The notes: generated from the letters alone by a model not told the origin. DNA of 64,000 bases from Candidatus Bathyarchaeota archaeon (GCA_025058315.1 JANXET010000009.1:1-64000); one strand, 5' to 3'; counted from the first letter of the stretch, positions 1 through 8,450 are shown. Translations and numbers: made by a program.

Positions 1-486
1 AACGACCCAAATATAATGCTTCAATATGATTCTATAGATACCTATTTAAATGAAAATTTCAAATATTGGGATTTGATTAAGTTCATTTATGGTTATAACA
101 TTCAATATTTTGGTAAAGACAGCGCCTGCTATGACTGGTTATATTTGCCTACTGCAATGAAAGCCTTTGGAGTAGCTCACAGCAACAGAGGAGTATGGTA
201 TGAGCATTACATAGATGCGCCTGCAAGGTATGCTGCTGGCCCAGAGGATGTTATTTTCGGCTTGCCTGATGCTCTTGTTCAGCCTTTGAAGGCAGGAAGG
301 TACAATGAAACTTTGATTTATCCGGGAAATGGCTTCAGCTGCATCGGCTCACCCCTATACGGAATCAAAAAGGATATGGCCTACGGAAGACAGTATCCAG
401 TAGAAGCAAATTCTAAGTATATAGAGTTATACGTGCCTTTGAGAGGAAACAAAATAATTCTGTTCAAGGATGGAGAGAAAGGCTAG
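1..486 (+). CDS. C-terminal end of an unrecognised protein, open at the left edge
   Basis: The reading frame is open from base 1, so the gene begins outside the window; the first in-window Met (base 16) is probably not the start. The visible 161 residues are rich in Tyr, Trp and Phe and carry no motif I recognise. There is no membrane segment, Cys cluster or nucleotide-binding loop in this part, and the composition resembles an extracytoplasmic domain. It ends in a short charged tail at a TAG stop. I do not assign a function. About 290 bases with no convincing gene follow before the convergent queC. Confidence 0.6.
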   Translation, partial: NDPNIMLQYDSIDTYLNENFKYWDLIKFIYGYNIQYFGKDSACYDWLYLPTAMKAFGVAHSNRGVWYEHYIDAPARYAAGPEDVIFGLPDALVQPLKAGRYNETLIYPGNGFSCIGSPLYGIKKDMAYGRQYPVEANSKYIELYVPLRGNKIILFKDGEKG

Positions 487-772
487 CTTAGCAAGTTTAC
501 TAGGTAATTGTTGGGTTTGCATCTGACCCGCAGCACTGAACGCAGCATCCAAGGCTTTACGCTTTAAACTCTTCATGTTGTTTTCGAGCTGGCTTGTTTC
601 AAAAACTTTGGCTGTCGCATAATTTTCGGTTTACATTCTCTTAATAGTGGCTAAATGTTTGTAAACAGATTTAAGGACATTAATTATAAAAGAAATGCGT
701 GTGCTGAATCTGGCGTCTGTACCTTTCACCCTGTCCATCTTCGTCTACATCTTCTGTAATTACGGCAAAAGA

Positions 773-1435
773 CTATTCCTTTTCGTATATTGTTGGATCT
801 GTTACACCTGCTTCAATAAATGCCTTCTTTCGATTTAAGCAGGACTCACATTTTCCGCAATGTTTCAAATCGTTAAGATAGCATGACCAAGTAAGATGAT
901 AAGGCACACCAAGTTTCATACCTATTCTTATAACTTCGGACTTCGGGATTGAGCTGAATGGGGCTTCAATAATCAATTCTCTGTTAGTTCCGATAGCAGC
1001 GGCCTTCTCAAAAGCCTTGTAGAATTCTCTTCTGCAGTCCGGGTAGAATGGCTCGTCTGAACCTTGTGCGCCATAAAAAATTCTGTTTACATTTATTGAT
1101 ACGGCGTATGCAACCGCCACTGAGAGGAAAATGGCGTTTCTGAAGGGCACTATTAGTAGAGGATTAAACTCTGAAGTCATAGGGATGCGTTCATCACACA
1201 GTGAAGTTGCCCCTTCAAAGACCTCTTTAAGCGTTGAAAGATCTATTATCTTGATTGGTATTCCTAATTTTTCCGCTATTTTGGCGGCGCATTCAACTTC
1301 GCGTGTTGCTATTTGGCCATACTTAAAGGTGATTGCATAAACCCGGTACCCTTGGTTTTTAGCCCAATATGCAACAGTTGATGAGTCAATTCCTCCACTA
1401 AGTATAACAATACATTTCTCCTTTTCCAACATCAT
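773..1435 (-). CDS. queC: 7-cyano-7-deazaguanine (preQ0) synthase QueC
   Basis: QueC converts 7-carboxy-7-deazaguanine to preQ0 using ATP and ammonia; preQ0 is the precursor of archaeosine and queuosine. The N-terminus has the PP-loop SGGIDSS (about residues 13-19). The C-terminus has the zinc-binding Cys set, with a WSCYL Cys followed by CGKCESC. Length (about 220 aa) is normal. A GTG-ATG-ATG run gives a choice of start; the ATG at 1435 makes a TGATG overlap with the stop of queT, so the two genes are translationally coupled. Other preQ0-pathway genes (queD, queE) are not in the window. Confidence 0.95.
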   Translation of the reverse strand: MMLEKEKCIVILSGGIDSSTVAYWAKNQGYRVYAITFKYGQIATREVECAAKIAEKLGIPIKIIDLSTLKEVFEGATSLCDERIPMTSEFNPLLIVPFRNAIFLSVAVAYAVSINVNRIFYGAQGSDEPFYPDCRREFYKAFEKAAAIGTNRELIIEAPFSSIPKSEVIRIGMKLGVPYHLTWSCYLNDLKHCGKCESCLNRKKAFIEAGVTDPTIYEKE

Positions 1436-1908
1436 CACCCTTTAAACCTAGTTTCAATCAGCTTGAATAGGGTTGCCCCTATCAAGCATACTGTCTGCTC
1501 GCTAATGAACAGGTAGGGTAATGTTGCCAACATCGGCAGATTAAACAACTGGTTCAGCATCCAGCTCACACTTATGGATATGATTGTTGCGATTACAAAG
1601 CCGGCGACGAAGTAGTTGTGATTGAATTTTTTGGCAATCAAATACCCCAATACGCCTGCAAGAAAACTCATGGCGGGCATAAAAACAAGCTCATAAGGTC
1701 CAGCAAATGGGCTGAAAAGGTTGCCTAAAACCACCCCTATAGCGTAGCCTACCGCAAGCACCCATCTTTTAGCAATCCAAGGCCTTAATACGCCGGCAAC
1801 ACGAAACTGCAGTGCATAGAAGGAGATGGGTGCAAATAAATAAACCAGTAAAGCATACAATGATGAAAAAACCGCTATTAAAGATATATCTTTACTACTT
1901 ATCTTCAC
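1435..1908 (-). CDS. queT: QueT-family queuosine/deazaguanine precursor transporter
   Basis: A small membrane protein of about 157 aa with five or six hydrophobic segments, matching the QueT family (substrate-binding S-component-like transporters for queuosine precursors). It is upstream of queC and overlaps it, so uptake and synthesis of the deazaguanine are encoded together. A GTG at 1914 also opens the frame, but it sits one base from the Shine-Dalgarno GGGAGG (1921-1916). The GTG at 1908 lies 7 bases after GGAGG and is the likelier start. Energising ECF subunits are not in the window. Confidence 0.88.
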   Translation of the reverse strand: MKISSKDISLIAVFSSLYALLVYLFAPISFYALQFRVAGVLRPWIAKRWVLAVGYAIGVVLGNLFSPFAGPYELVFMPAMSFLAGVLGYLIAKKFNHNYFVAGFVIATIISISVSWMLNQLFNLPMLATLPYLFISEQTVCLIGATLFKLIETRFKG

Positions 1909-1980
1909 ATTCACACCTCCCTACACCGGGGTTTATATCGCGGAACGGGTGGGAGGCCCCACTCACCCGCGCACGTGCAA
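1909..1980 (-). promoter_or_regulatory. GC-rich structured leader of queT-queC, candidate riboswitch
   Basis: The 60 bases before queT are far more GC-rich than their surroundings. On the minus strand they can form a GTGGG/CCCAC hairpin with a four-base loop (1949-1962 in plus coordinates) or the overlapping CGGGTG/CACCCG hairpin (1946-1951 with 1964-1969). These are mutually exclusive. The CCTCCC inside (plus 1951-1956) is exactly complementary to the GGGAGG Shine-Dalgarno of queT (plus 1916-1921), so it could mask it. A GGGG in the loop could also pair with CCCC just downstream. Location and architecture suggest a preQ-type switch, but I cannot match a known aptamer consensus. Confidence 0.45.
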
Positions 1981-2719
1981 ATGACAGAATTATAATATTA
2001 AAGCTTTTCCATATCAAGTTAAAACAAAAGAAGACAATAAATACGAAAAATAAGCTAATGGTTAAAAGATGGCATGTCGAATGCTCATCACTATCTGTGC
2101 TATTTATGTTCAACAGTTACTTTATGACTTTAAGTTAATGACAATGAGCAATGATGAACTCAATAGGGATTCTTTTTCATCCATGCAGACGGCTGGATAT
2201 TGCTACTGGGATGTCTGGAAAATTTGAATATTACAAAAAAGAGAGGTGTCGGCTGGAAAGATCAAGCGAATCTTATCCTGTGCAAGAAGAGCTTCCTCCC
2301 AAACTCTGATTAATTATGGATTAATTAGCCATTAACTGGGAATGACTGGTGTTTCTGCCATAATGGAGCGATAAATGATTTTATTTCTGAGCGAAGAAGC
2401 AACTCTGAAGTTTTTCTTATTAACTCTTTATCAATCAACGCGCCGTAATGATGTTATAGAAGCAATAAGTAAAACGGTGAGCAAAATAAAAATACGCGGC
2501 TCTTAACTCATGCAATAGTATAAAGCTTTTTGTTTTCATAAAATACCAAAAATATCCGAATATTTGCAGAATCAGAATTTTGCAATTGTATCCTTTGAAA
2601 CTCTTCAAAATTCTATGGGCTGCTGGAAACAAACATCCAATAACACGTTACTAGAATTGGATTTCAGAATGCGAAGCATTCAATTGTTAACCCAACTAGT
2701 CACTAAAAACCAAACATTA
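1981..2719. other. Long AT-rich stretch with no convincing gene
   Basis: These 739 bases contain only short open frames on both strands, none with a recognisable protein pattern, good start context or family motif. The queT promoter must lie near the left end and any PadR terminator near the right. No tRNA, repeat or insertion-sequence ends were seen. It may be decayed coding sequence next to the accessory locus that follows. Confidence 0.5.
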
Positions 2720-3103
2720 TTATGCGGAATATAACATTATATTACATAAGCGCTGAGGGAATTTTATCTTTTTGCATATAAGGTTAAGGGATTCCTCAGC
2801 GCACCTTAGCAGGTTTTTGCCTTCATCTGTCAGCGTATAAACTTTCCTGGGCCTGTCATGGCTCATGTCCCATTCGCTTTTAACATAACCACTTTTCTCC
2901 AAGGAATTCAGAAGCGGGTATATAGTGCTCGGGCCGAAATATATCCCGAAGTTTCTGCGAATCTTAGATATTATTTGATAACCATGCATGGGGCTTGCGC
3001 TTAATAGTTGTAGAACGATTAGGTCAAGCAATCCTTTCATAAGCTTAAGCTGAACATCTTTAAGGCTTTCCATCCCCATGCTAAGCACCCTCAGATGCGA
3101 CAT
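2720..3103 (-). CDS. PadR-family transcriptional regulator
   Basis: A 127-aa winged-helix protein with the PadR hallmarks: a leading helix ending in LLDLIVLQLLS, then MHGYQI, a GPSTIYPLLNSLEKSGYV recognition helix, and a wing followed by RKVYTLTDEGK. It probably binds DNA as a dimer and represses a nearby transporter or enzyme gene. It is divergent from a second PadR gene with about 200 bases between them, an arrangement that commonly holds shared operators. The C-terminal dimerisation helix is short. Start at 3103 is the longest; internal Met codons at residues 9 and 11 are possible. Confidence 0.85.
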   Translation of the reverse strand: MSHLRVLSMGMESLKDVQLKLMKGLLDLIVLQLLSASPMHGYQIISKIRRNFGIYFGPSTIYPLLNSLEKSGYVKSEWDMSHDRPRKVYTLTDEGKNLLRCAEESLNLICKKIKFPQRLCNIMLYSA

Positions 3104-3305
3104 TTTTGTTTAACAGTTCTTCTGTTGAACCCGTATACAATATGTTCATTTTCGTACATATTTATCACTTTACAATAATCATCTCTTAAAATATAAAGGT
3201 TTAGGCTTACAATAGGCATAAAAGGGCATATCGCAACATAAAATCACATTCCAAAAAGCGCAACAACCCATATATAAGACGTGAAGCGAACATGAGGATG
3301 GGCAC

Positions 3306-3629
3306 TTGAGCATGGAGGATGAGCTTAGGGGGCGAATTGTTCAACACATAATTAAGAGTCTGTTAGATTTTCAAGTTTTGAAGATACTAGAAAGGGAGCC
3401 CATGTGGGGATATAAGATTAAGAGACTGATTGAGAAAAAATCAGGCTTGAAGATCCGTCATGGAACATTATATTCCCTTCTAGATTGGATGAAACAAGAA
3501 GGTTTCATAGAAAGCCACGAACAAACATACGGACGCAGAAAAAGAAGAGTCTACAGATTAACGAACAAAGGACGATCATTCCTTGAAGCCTACCGTAACA
3601 TAGTAAAAGAGCAAATATTAGATGACTAA
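3306..3629 (+). CDS. Second PadR-family regulator heading the accessory locus
   Basis: A 107-aa winged-helix protein: LLDFQVLKILE, MWGYKIKRLIE, RHGTLYSLLDWMKQEGFI and RRVYRLTNKGRSFL match the PadR DNA-binding domain. It has only a short C-terminal helix. The frame opens at TTG 3306, with ATG at 3312; a GAGG sits about 8 bases before the TTG. The stop codon overlaps the start of a 42-aa ORF (GATGACTAA), and the polyprenyl-synthase-like gene follows on the same strand, so it is probably a local regulator of that set. Confidence 0.82.
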   Translation: MSMEDELRGRIVQHIIKSLLDFQVLKILEREPMWGYKIKRLIEKKSGLKIRHGTLYSLLDWMKQEGFIESHEQTYGRRKRRVYRLTNKGRSFLEAYRNIVKEQILDD

Positions 3630-3750
3630 AATGATTGAAGTCAGAATTGTAAGTGGCGACCCAGTAAAAGCTTACTGCGGGCACTATCTAGCAGAAAAAA
3701 GCATATCAATAATATTGGCCATACACATTCATGTAAAAAGCCGCGTGTAG
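3622..3750 (+). CDS. Possible 42-aa small protein overlapping the PadR stop
   Basis: An ATG overlaps the PadR stop by 8 bases and opens a frame of 42 codons to TAG. The product has one Cys, several His and a hydrophobic stretch (ISIILAIHIHV) near its end. No family is recognised. It is listed because its start is set up for translational coupling and because it sits between a regulator and a prenyl-synthase-like gene. It could equally be a chance frame. Confidence 0.3.
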   Translation: MTKMIEVRIVSGDPVKAYCGHYLAEKSISIILAIHIHVKSRV

Positions 3751-3819
3751 ACATAATTTCGCTTAGCCCAAGAAATCAAAAGAACAGAATCCGAAAATGC
3801 ACAGGCATTAGTGATTATA

Positions 3820-4821
3820 ATGAACATCGAAAAGGAATTTAAAATGATAATCGCTGAGCTTAGACGCCTCGGAAAAGAAGCTCATGACATTGCCTTTGAA
3901 ACTATTTTAAGCTGGAATTTTGAGTGCGAACGCCTCCAAGAAGCTGCAGAATACTTTATGAAAGATGTATGGCTCAATTATCAGCACCCATCTTTATTAG
4001 CAATTGCATGCGAGGCCGTAGGCGGAAAGCCCGAAGATACAAAAATGGTAGGTGCAGCCATAGTTCTTCTTACAGGGGCCGCAGACGTACATGACGACAT
4101 TATAGACAAATCTAAAACAAAAGAGTCAAAACCCACGGTTTATGGAAAATACGGTGAAGACATTGCGATACTTATAGGCGACATTTTACTAGTCCAAGGA
4201 CATGCACTACTTACCAGAGCATGTGAAGAGTTACCTAAAGAAAAAGGCCAAATGATGATAGAAACCATAAGGAACGGCTTTCTCAAGCTTGCAGAGGCAG
4301 AAGCACTCGAAAGCAAAATAAGAGGTGACTGGAAAACTCCACCTGAAAAACTCCTCGAAGTAATAGAGAAAAAATCAGCTGTGTCAGAGGCTACAGCACA
4401 AGCAGGAGCAATCATAGGAAATGCAAAACCAAAACAGATTAAAGATTGGGCAGAAATAGGCAAGCGTCTAGGCATACTTATGAACATTATACACGAATTC
4501 ATAGATATGTTCGAAGCAGAAGAACTCATGAACAGAAGAGATAACGAATGTTTACCCTTACCAATACTTTACGCCCTAGAAAAACCGCTAATAAGAGAAA
4601 AAATACATCATATACTCAGTAAAAAAGAGTTAACAGATAACGATGCCGCTGATATAGCTGATATCAGCATGAAAACAAGATCATTTAAAAAATTCGAAGC
4701 GATAATACAAAATTACGCTAAAGAGGCACTGAAACTGTTGGATATATATCTAATTAAATGTAAAAATGTTGAGGTCATCCGTAAGTTAATCATACTGGCG
4801 ATGGAAGAAATGTATTTGTGA
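3820..4821 (+). CDS. Polyprenyl synthetase family protein with degenerate second Asp-rich motif
   Basis: About 333 aa with the all-alpha isoprenoid synthase pattern. The first aspartate-rich motif is intact in VHDDIID (about residues 90-96), followed by KPTVYGKYGEDIAILIGD, typical of trans-prenyl diphosphate synthases. The usual second DDxxD is replaced by IHEFIDMFEAEE. Loss of the second motif is seen in non-catalytic subunits and in ComQ-type peptide prenyltransferases. The neighbours (PadR, small ORF, MFS, radical SAM) are not lipid genes, which argues against the housekeeping GGPP synthase. ATG at 3820 is chosen over GTG 3811; no strong Shine-Dalgarno decides it. Confidence 0.75.
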   Translation: MNIEKEFKMIIAELRRLGKEAHDIAFETILSWNFECERLQEAAEYFMKDVWLNYQHPSLLAIACEAVGGKPEDTKMVGAAIVLLTGAADVHDDIIDKSKTKESKPTVYGKYGEDIAILIGDILLVQGHALLTRACEELPKEKGQMMIETIRNGFLKLAEAEALESKIRGDWKTPPEKLLEVIEKKSAVSEATAQAGAIIGNAKPKQIKDWAEIGKRLGILMNIIHEFIDMFEAEELMNRRDNECLPLPILYALEKPLIREKIHHILSKKELTDNDAADIADISMKTRSFKKFEAIIQNYAKEALKLLDIYLIKCKNVEVIRKLIILAMEEMYL

Positions 4822-5014
4822 GTTTACCACCAAGTGAATGGAAACGGACGAATAGGCTTTGGCCTGTTTCTAACCTTCATCCTTTCACCCGTATATTTGT
4901 TGTACAGATAAACACTTTAAAAATTTTATTCATAATGCAGAATACTGATTCTCAATAAGTTTTCATACTGCCAAATGTTTAATTTAAAAAGAATAGTAGA
5001 AATATTGAAAAAAG

Positions 5015-6247
5015 ATGCATCCTTTAAATAATAGTGATTCAAAAGAGCACATCCCATCAAATATCTTGGCTGGAAGTTGTTTAATTATTATTAGCGCTTT
5101 TATTTGGTGCACATATGGAATGGCGATTTTGAGAAAGTTAATCATTATTAATACCATGGTAAGCGATTATGTGACAGAATTAATGTTTTGCACTTTCTCG
5201 TTTACTGGAACAGTTCTCTCCATCTTTACAGGCATCCTATTAGTAAGTAGATTTATAAGTAGACGATCTTTGTTGCTGAATTGGGCTGCCATTGGAATTT
5301 TAAGTTCCACAGCATTACCTTTTTTGTTGTTACCTACAACAGAAGGCAGCATTTTTGCATTGGCATTTCTAATAAGTTTCTCGTTCGGATTTGGGTTACC
5401 CTCAGCCCTAGCTCAGTTCGCAGAAACCACTAGTAAGGCTAATAGAGCGAAAATGGGAGCTATAGTGACAGTTTTTATGATCCTAGGAAACATTATAGCA
5501 TATATTATGATAACTGATAATTTGATGTTAAATACTTTAATCCTTATCATCTGGAGGAGTTTAGGGTTAGCTGGAGTTATTCCTTTATGGAGTTTGGGTA
5601 AAAAAGAGCAAAATATAGGATCCGCGATCGCATACTCCAATAGAAATGTTTTTAATTACTTCATTTCATGGCTCATTTTTTCATCAATTAACTTTTTTGG
5701 TCTGTCAATGAGTTATCAGATTTATGGATATGACTTCGTTAATTCCTCAGCTACATTTGAATATTTGATAGCAAGCATGTTTGCGATTTTATCCGGCTTA
5801 ATCGCTGATAGATTTGGTCGGAAAAAAATAGCCTTAGTAGGGTTCATTCTTCTAGGAAGCGGCTACGCCATATTGGGAATGTTTCCGTTTAACATATACG
5901 CATGGTACCTTCACATGTTTATTGATGGAATTACATGGGGGATTTTTAGTGTGATTTTCTGGTTTACTATATGGGGCGATTTGGCCAATGAAAAATCTGG
6001 TGAGGTTTATTATGTTCTAGGTTTGTTACCTTACACTTTGTCGGCTTTTCTACGTGTAGCCGTCGGACCATGGGTTGCTGAGTTCTTTTCGCCTTATGCT
6101 GTTTTTTCTTTTGTAGCTTTTCTCCTTTTTTTGGCTGTGATTCCTTTAATGTATGCCCCTGAAACACTTCCAGAGAATGTCGTTAAGGAATGGGAACTTA
6201 GACGTTATGTCGAGAAAGCAAAAAGGATTAGGGAAAAGTTTACATAG
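5015..6247 (+). CDS. MFS transporter
   Basis: A 410-aa membrane protein with about 11-12 hydrophobic segments and the major facilitator loop signature ADRFGRKKIAL between transmembrane segments in the second half. The N-terminal tail is polar and the C-terminus is charged and cytoplasmic. The substrate cannot be read from the sequence. It follows the polyprenyl-synthase-like gene after about 190 bases containing a TATA-like CTTTAAAAATTTTA, so it probably has its own promoter, and it precedes a radical SAM/SPASM gene on the same strand. Confidence 0.85.
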   Translation: MHPLNNSDSKEHIPSNILAGSCLIIISAFIWCTYGMAILRKLIIINTMVSDYVTELMFCTFSFTGTVLSIFTGILLVSRFISRRSLLLNWAAIGILSSTALPFLLLPTTEGSIFALAFLISFSFGFGLPSALAQFAETTSKANRAKMGAIVTVFMILGNIIAYIMITDNLMLNTLILIIWRSLGLAGVIPLWSLGKKEQNIGSAIAYSNRNVFNYFISWLIFSSINFFGLSMSYQIYGYDFVNSSATFEYLIASMFAILSGLIADRFGRKKIALVGFILLGSGYAILGMFPFNIYAWYLHMFIDGITWGIFSVIFWFTIWGDLANEKSGEVYYVLGLLPYTLSAFLRVAVGPWVAEFFSPYAVFSFVAFLLFLAVIPLMYAPETLPENVVKEWELRRYVEKAKRIREKFT

Positions 6248-6301
6248 ATACTCGATTGCTTTCCTTTTTGAAATTGCATGACGGAGGACTAGAATAGAGG
6301 C

Positions 6302-7423
6302 ATGTTTTTTCACCTATTCACGACGACTGAGTGTAATTTGGAATGTAAGTACTGTTTCGGCGAAGCGTTGGAGGATACTGTTGGCGATTTCGGCTTCGAT
6401 GTAGACTACGGGCTCCCAAGGCATATAGTCTACAACATGGATTATTTGAAGCGCTTCTGCAGTTTGGATCCGGAACCTGTATTGATTTTTTATGGTGGAG
6501 AACCGCTTCTTTACGCTGAAGGCATAAGGCGGATCATGGACCATGTTATAGCCAAGCATTTTCTCATTCAGACTAATGGGCTACTCTTAGATAGGCTGGA
6601 GCCTCGGTATGTTAACAGGTTTACGGCGATACTGGTTTCCTTAGATGGTGATGAGAGCCTAACGGACTTTTACAGGGGCAAGGGTGTACACCGCAAGGTC
6701 ATAGAGAACCTTAAGCTGGTTAGAAGTAGAGGATTTAGAGGCGAGATAATTGCTAGGATGACGGTGATGGAGCAGACGGACATTTATAAGCAGGTTTTAT
6801 GGCTTTTGCAGAATGAGGTATTTCCCTTCAGTTCAGTGCATTGGCAAATTAACGCGGGATTCTGGAGTCATGACTTTGAGAGGCGAGGCTTCGCCGAATG
6901 GAGTAAGTCAAACTATACTCCTGGGATAATACGCCTCGCGGAATTTTGGGTTAACACTATGGAAAGGAAGGGTATTGTTTTAAGGTTATATCCGTTCCTA
7001 GGGATTACACACTCGTTACTCTCGGGCGAAGAGAAATGTGGACTGCGGTGTGGTGCAGGATGGATGAATTATTCGATACAAACGGATGGCACCATCATAC
7101 CGTGTCCAGCTATGTGGGGAATTCGCAAGTACTATTTAGGTCATATAAAATCATCCCATCCTTTAAGACTTCCGAAGATTAGTGTAGGTGAGCCGTGCAT
7201 TAGCTGCAGGATATATGGTCTATGTGGGGGAAGATGCCTATATGCTAACATAACAAAAAGATGGAATTCAGCCGCCTATAGGCTTGTGTGTGAAACCGTA
7301 GAGAATACAATAGAGGCCATAAAAGCTCAGCTTCCAATAATAAAAACACTCATAAAAGCTGGAAAAATTAGGATAGAAGATTTTAACTTCATGAAATACA
7401 ATGGCTGTGAGATAATTCCATAA
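6302..7423 (+). CDS. Radical SAM/SPASM protein, AF0577-type putative peptide-modifying enzyme
   Basis: 373 aa beginning MFFHLFTTTECNLECKYC; the CxxxCxxC binds the SAM-cleaving 4Fe-4S cluster near residues 11-18. YGGEPLL (about residue 65) is the GGE motif. A Cys-rich C-terminal SPASM-like region follows (CGLRCGAGW, then IIPCPAMWG, then CISCRIYGLCGGRC). The pattern matches the archaeal AF0577 family, annotated as putatively peptide-modifying. No obvious precursor peptide is adjacent apart from the small ORF at 3622. The family assignment is firm; the substrate is unknown. Confidence 0.85.
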   Translation: MFFHLFTTTECNLECKYCFGEALEDTVGDFGFDVDYGLPRHIVYNMDYLKRFCSLDPEPVLIFYGGEPLLYAEGIRRIMDHVIAKHFLIQTNGLLLDRLEPRYVNRFTAILVSLDGDESLTDFYRGKGVHRKVIENLKLVRSRGFRGEIIARMTVMEQTDIYKQVLWLLQNEVFPFSSVHWQINAGFWSHDFERRGFAEWSKSNYTPGIIRLAEFWVNTMERKGIVLRLYPFLGITHSLLSGEEKCGLRCGAGWMNYSIQTDGTIIPCPAMWGIRKYYLGHIKSSHPLRLPKISVGEPCISCRIYGLCGGRCLYANITKRWNSAAYRLVCETVENTIEAIKAQLPIIKTLIKAGKIRIEDFNFMKYNGCEIIP

Positions 7424-7516
7424 TCCTTCCATAAAACACTTTTACAGTTCCCAGAAGGCCTATTCTGCTGGAATAAGAAAAAGCCTTTAAAAAGGAATAA
7501 TCACTTATCCTCTATT

Positions 7517-7729
7517 ATGCGGTTGGCAACACTGATAATTGGCGAGTTGATACTTCTCGGCGCGTCCATACTGGTTTTTAGAAGCGTCTGGATATTGCTT
7601 GACGAATACTTTGGCAACTCCTATTTAACCTTAATGCTGGTATTAGGCATCATCCTAGCAGTGATAGGGTTAATGCTTGTAAATTACGAAGTAAAATGCG
7701 GGCTGCAAAAAGCGCACAAAATTCATTGA
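7517..7729 (+). CDS. Small two-transmembrane protein
   Basis: 70 aa with two hydrophobic helices (about residues 3-24 and 35-57) and a short basic C-terminal tail containing one Cys. No family is recognised. A TATA-like sequence precedes the ATG by about 20 bases, so it may be separately transcribed with a short leader. It is the last intact gene before the pseudogene block. Confidence 0.5.
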   Translation: MRLATLIIGELILLGASILVFRSVWILLDEYFGNSYLTLMLVLGIILAVIGLMLVNYEVKCGLQKAHKIH

Positions 7730-7741
7730 AACCTTGATCTA

Positions 7742-8330
7742 ATTACTTTGTTGCGTTACATGGCAAAAACAAGTCCTGTCGCCCTGCAGATTCTGCATCA
7801 CAAGCTCTTGTTTGCCGAACCAGTATATGAGTCTGCGTTTCAAGGTCGTCTGGCACCAGCATATTAGCGTTGGATATCCAATTGCCATACTACTAATATT
7901 TGTCGCTTGGAAGTTCAAGGCACCACCAGCTGGTCTCAGTGTTAACGCATCGTGAGTGAATTTCAATTGAAAGTTCGGCTTTCATTAGTATCCGCCCCAT
8001 CCTGGTCTCCACTCAGATCCATTCGCCCTCGGATATAACTAATTTTCTAGCCGTTTTCGGATGAATTTCCAGTGGTGGTTCAGGGTGACGCTCCCGCATA
8101 CCCATTTGTTGCTATTTTTCAGCCCTCTTTTACCGACACGATTTAGAGGGCGCTTAAGCTGATCAGCATGATAGATAAAATCAATCATATTGGCTTATTC
8201 TTTCACCGCAAACATATCCTCTACTTATGAGATGCTCAAGGTTGCCGGTGACCTTCAAAATAAGCCCAGATTCACTATCAACATATGCGATCAAACCGCA
8301 GCGAAGCCAACGGGGATTGGCTGGACTGCG
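7742..8330 (-). pseudogene. Remnant of a molybdopterin oxidoreductase, centre deleted
   Basis: Reading the minus strand from about 8330, CGLIAYVDSESGLILKV and then GYVCGERISQ match the N-terminal 4Fe-4S/Mo-bisMGD domain. After a shift to another frame, IYHADQLKRPLNRVGKRG continues the same domain. It then jumps, near 8100, to the C-terminal molybdopterin-dinucleotide-binding domain: LEIHPKTARKL, then VETRMGRILMKAEL, then TSWW and NWISNANMLVPDD, with in-frame TGA and TAG-TAG stops. About 500 central residues are missing. It is a dead copy of a DMSO-reductase-family catalytic subunit. The Fe-S gene at 9178 could be its orphaned partner. Confidence 0.75.
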
Positions 8331-8339
8331 AATTAAACT

Positions 8340-8450
8340 GCTCTGAAAAGGCTTAAAGATCTATCAGCAAAGTATGGCATGGACTTGTGCGGTGAAAACG
8401 GTGAATATTACACCTAGTGCTTGACGGCCCTGAATTAAAAAAACAGTTAA
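8340..8450 (+). pseudogene. Fragment of a DUF71/COG2102 (Dph6-like) protein
   Basis: LKDLSAKYGMDLCGENGEYY, then (after a one-base shift and a stop) VLDGPELKK, matches the conserved C-terminal GENGEYHT...DGP region of DUF71 ATP-dependent ligases. That family includes diphthine-ammonia ligase Dph6 and a second subgroup proposed for B12 salvage. Only about 37 residues remain. The N-terminal PP-loop part is absent, and the sequence runs directly into the SfsA remnant. Confidence 0.5.

Noticed and set aside
1812-2138. Open frames of 108 aa (plus) and 72 aa (minus, 1895-2113) over the queT leader
   Set aside because: They cover the queT start and the GC-rich structured leader, have no family pattern and low-complexity composition; the leader explains the region better.
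7980-8000. In-frame TGA in the molybdopterin oxidoreductase remnant as a selenocysteine codon
   Set aside because: It lies in the C-terminal dinucleotide-binding domain, not at the catalytic position, and the gene also has TAG stops and a large deletion.
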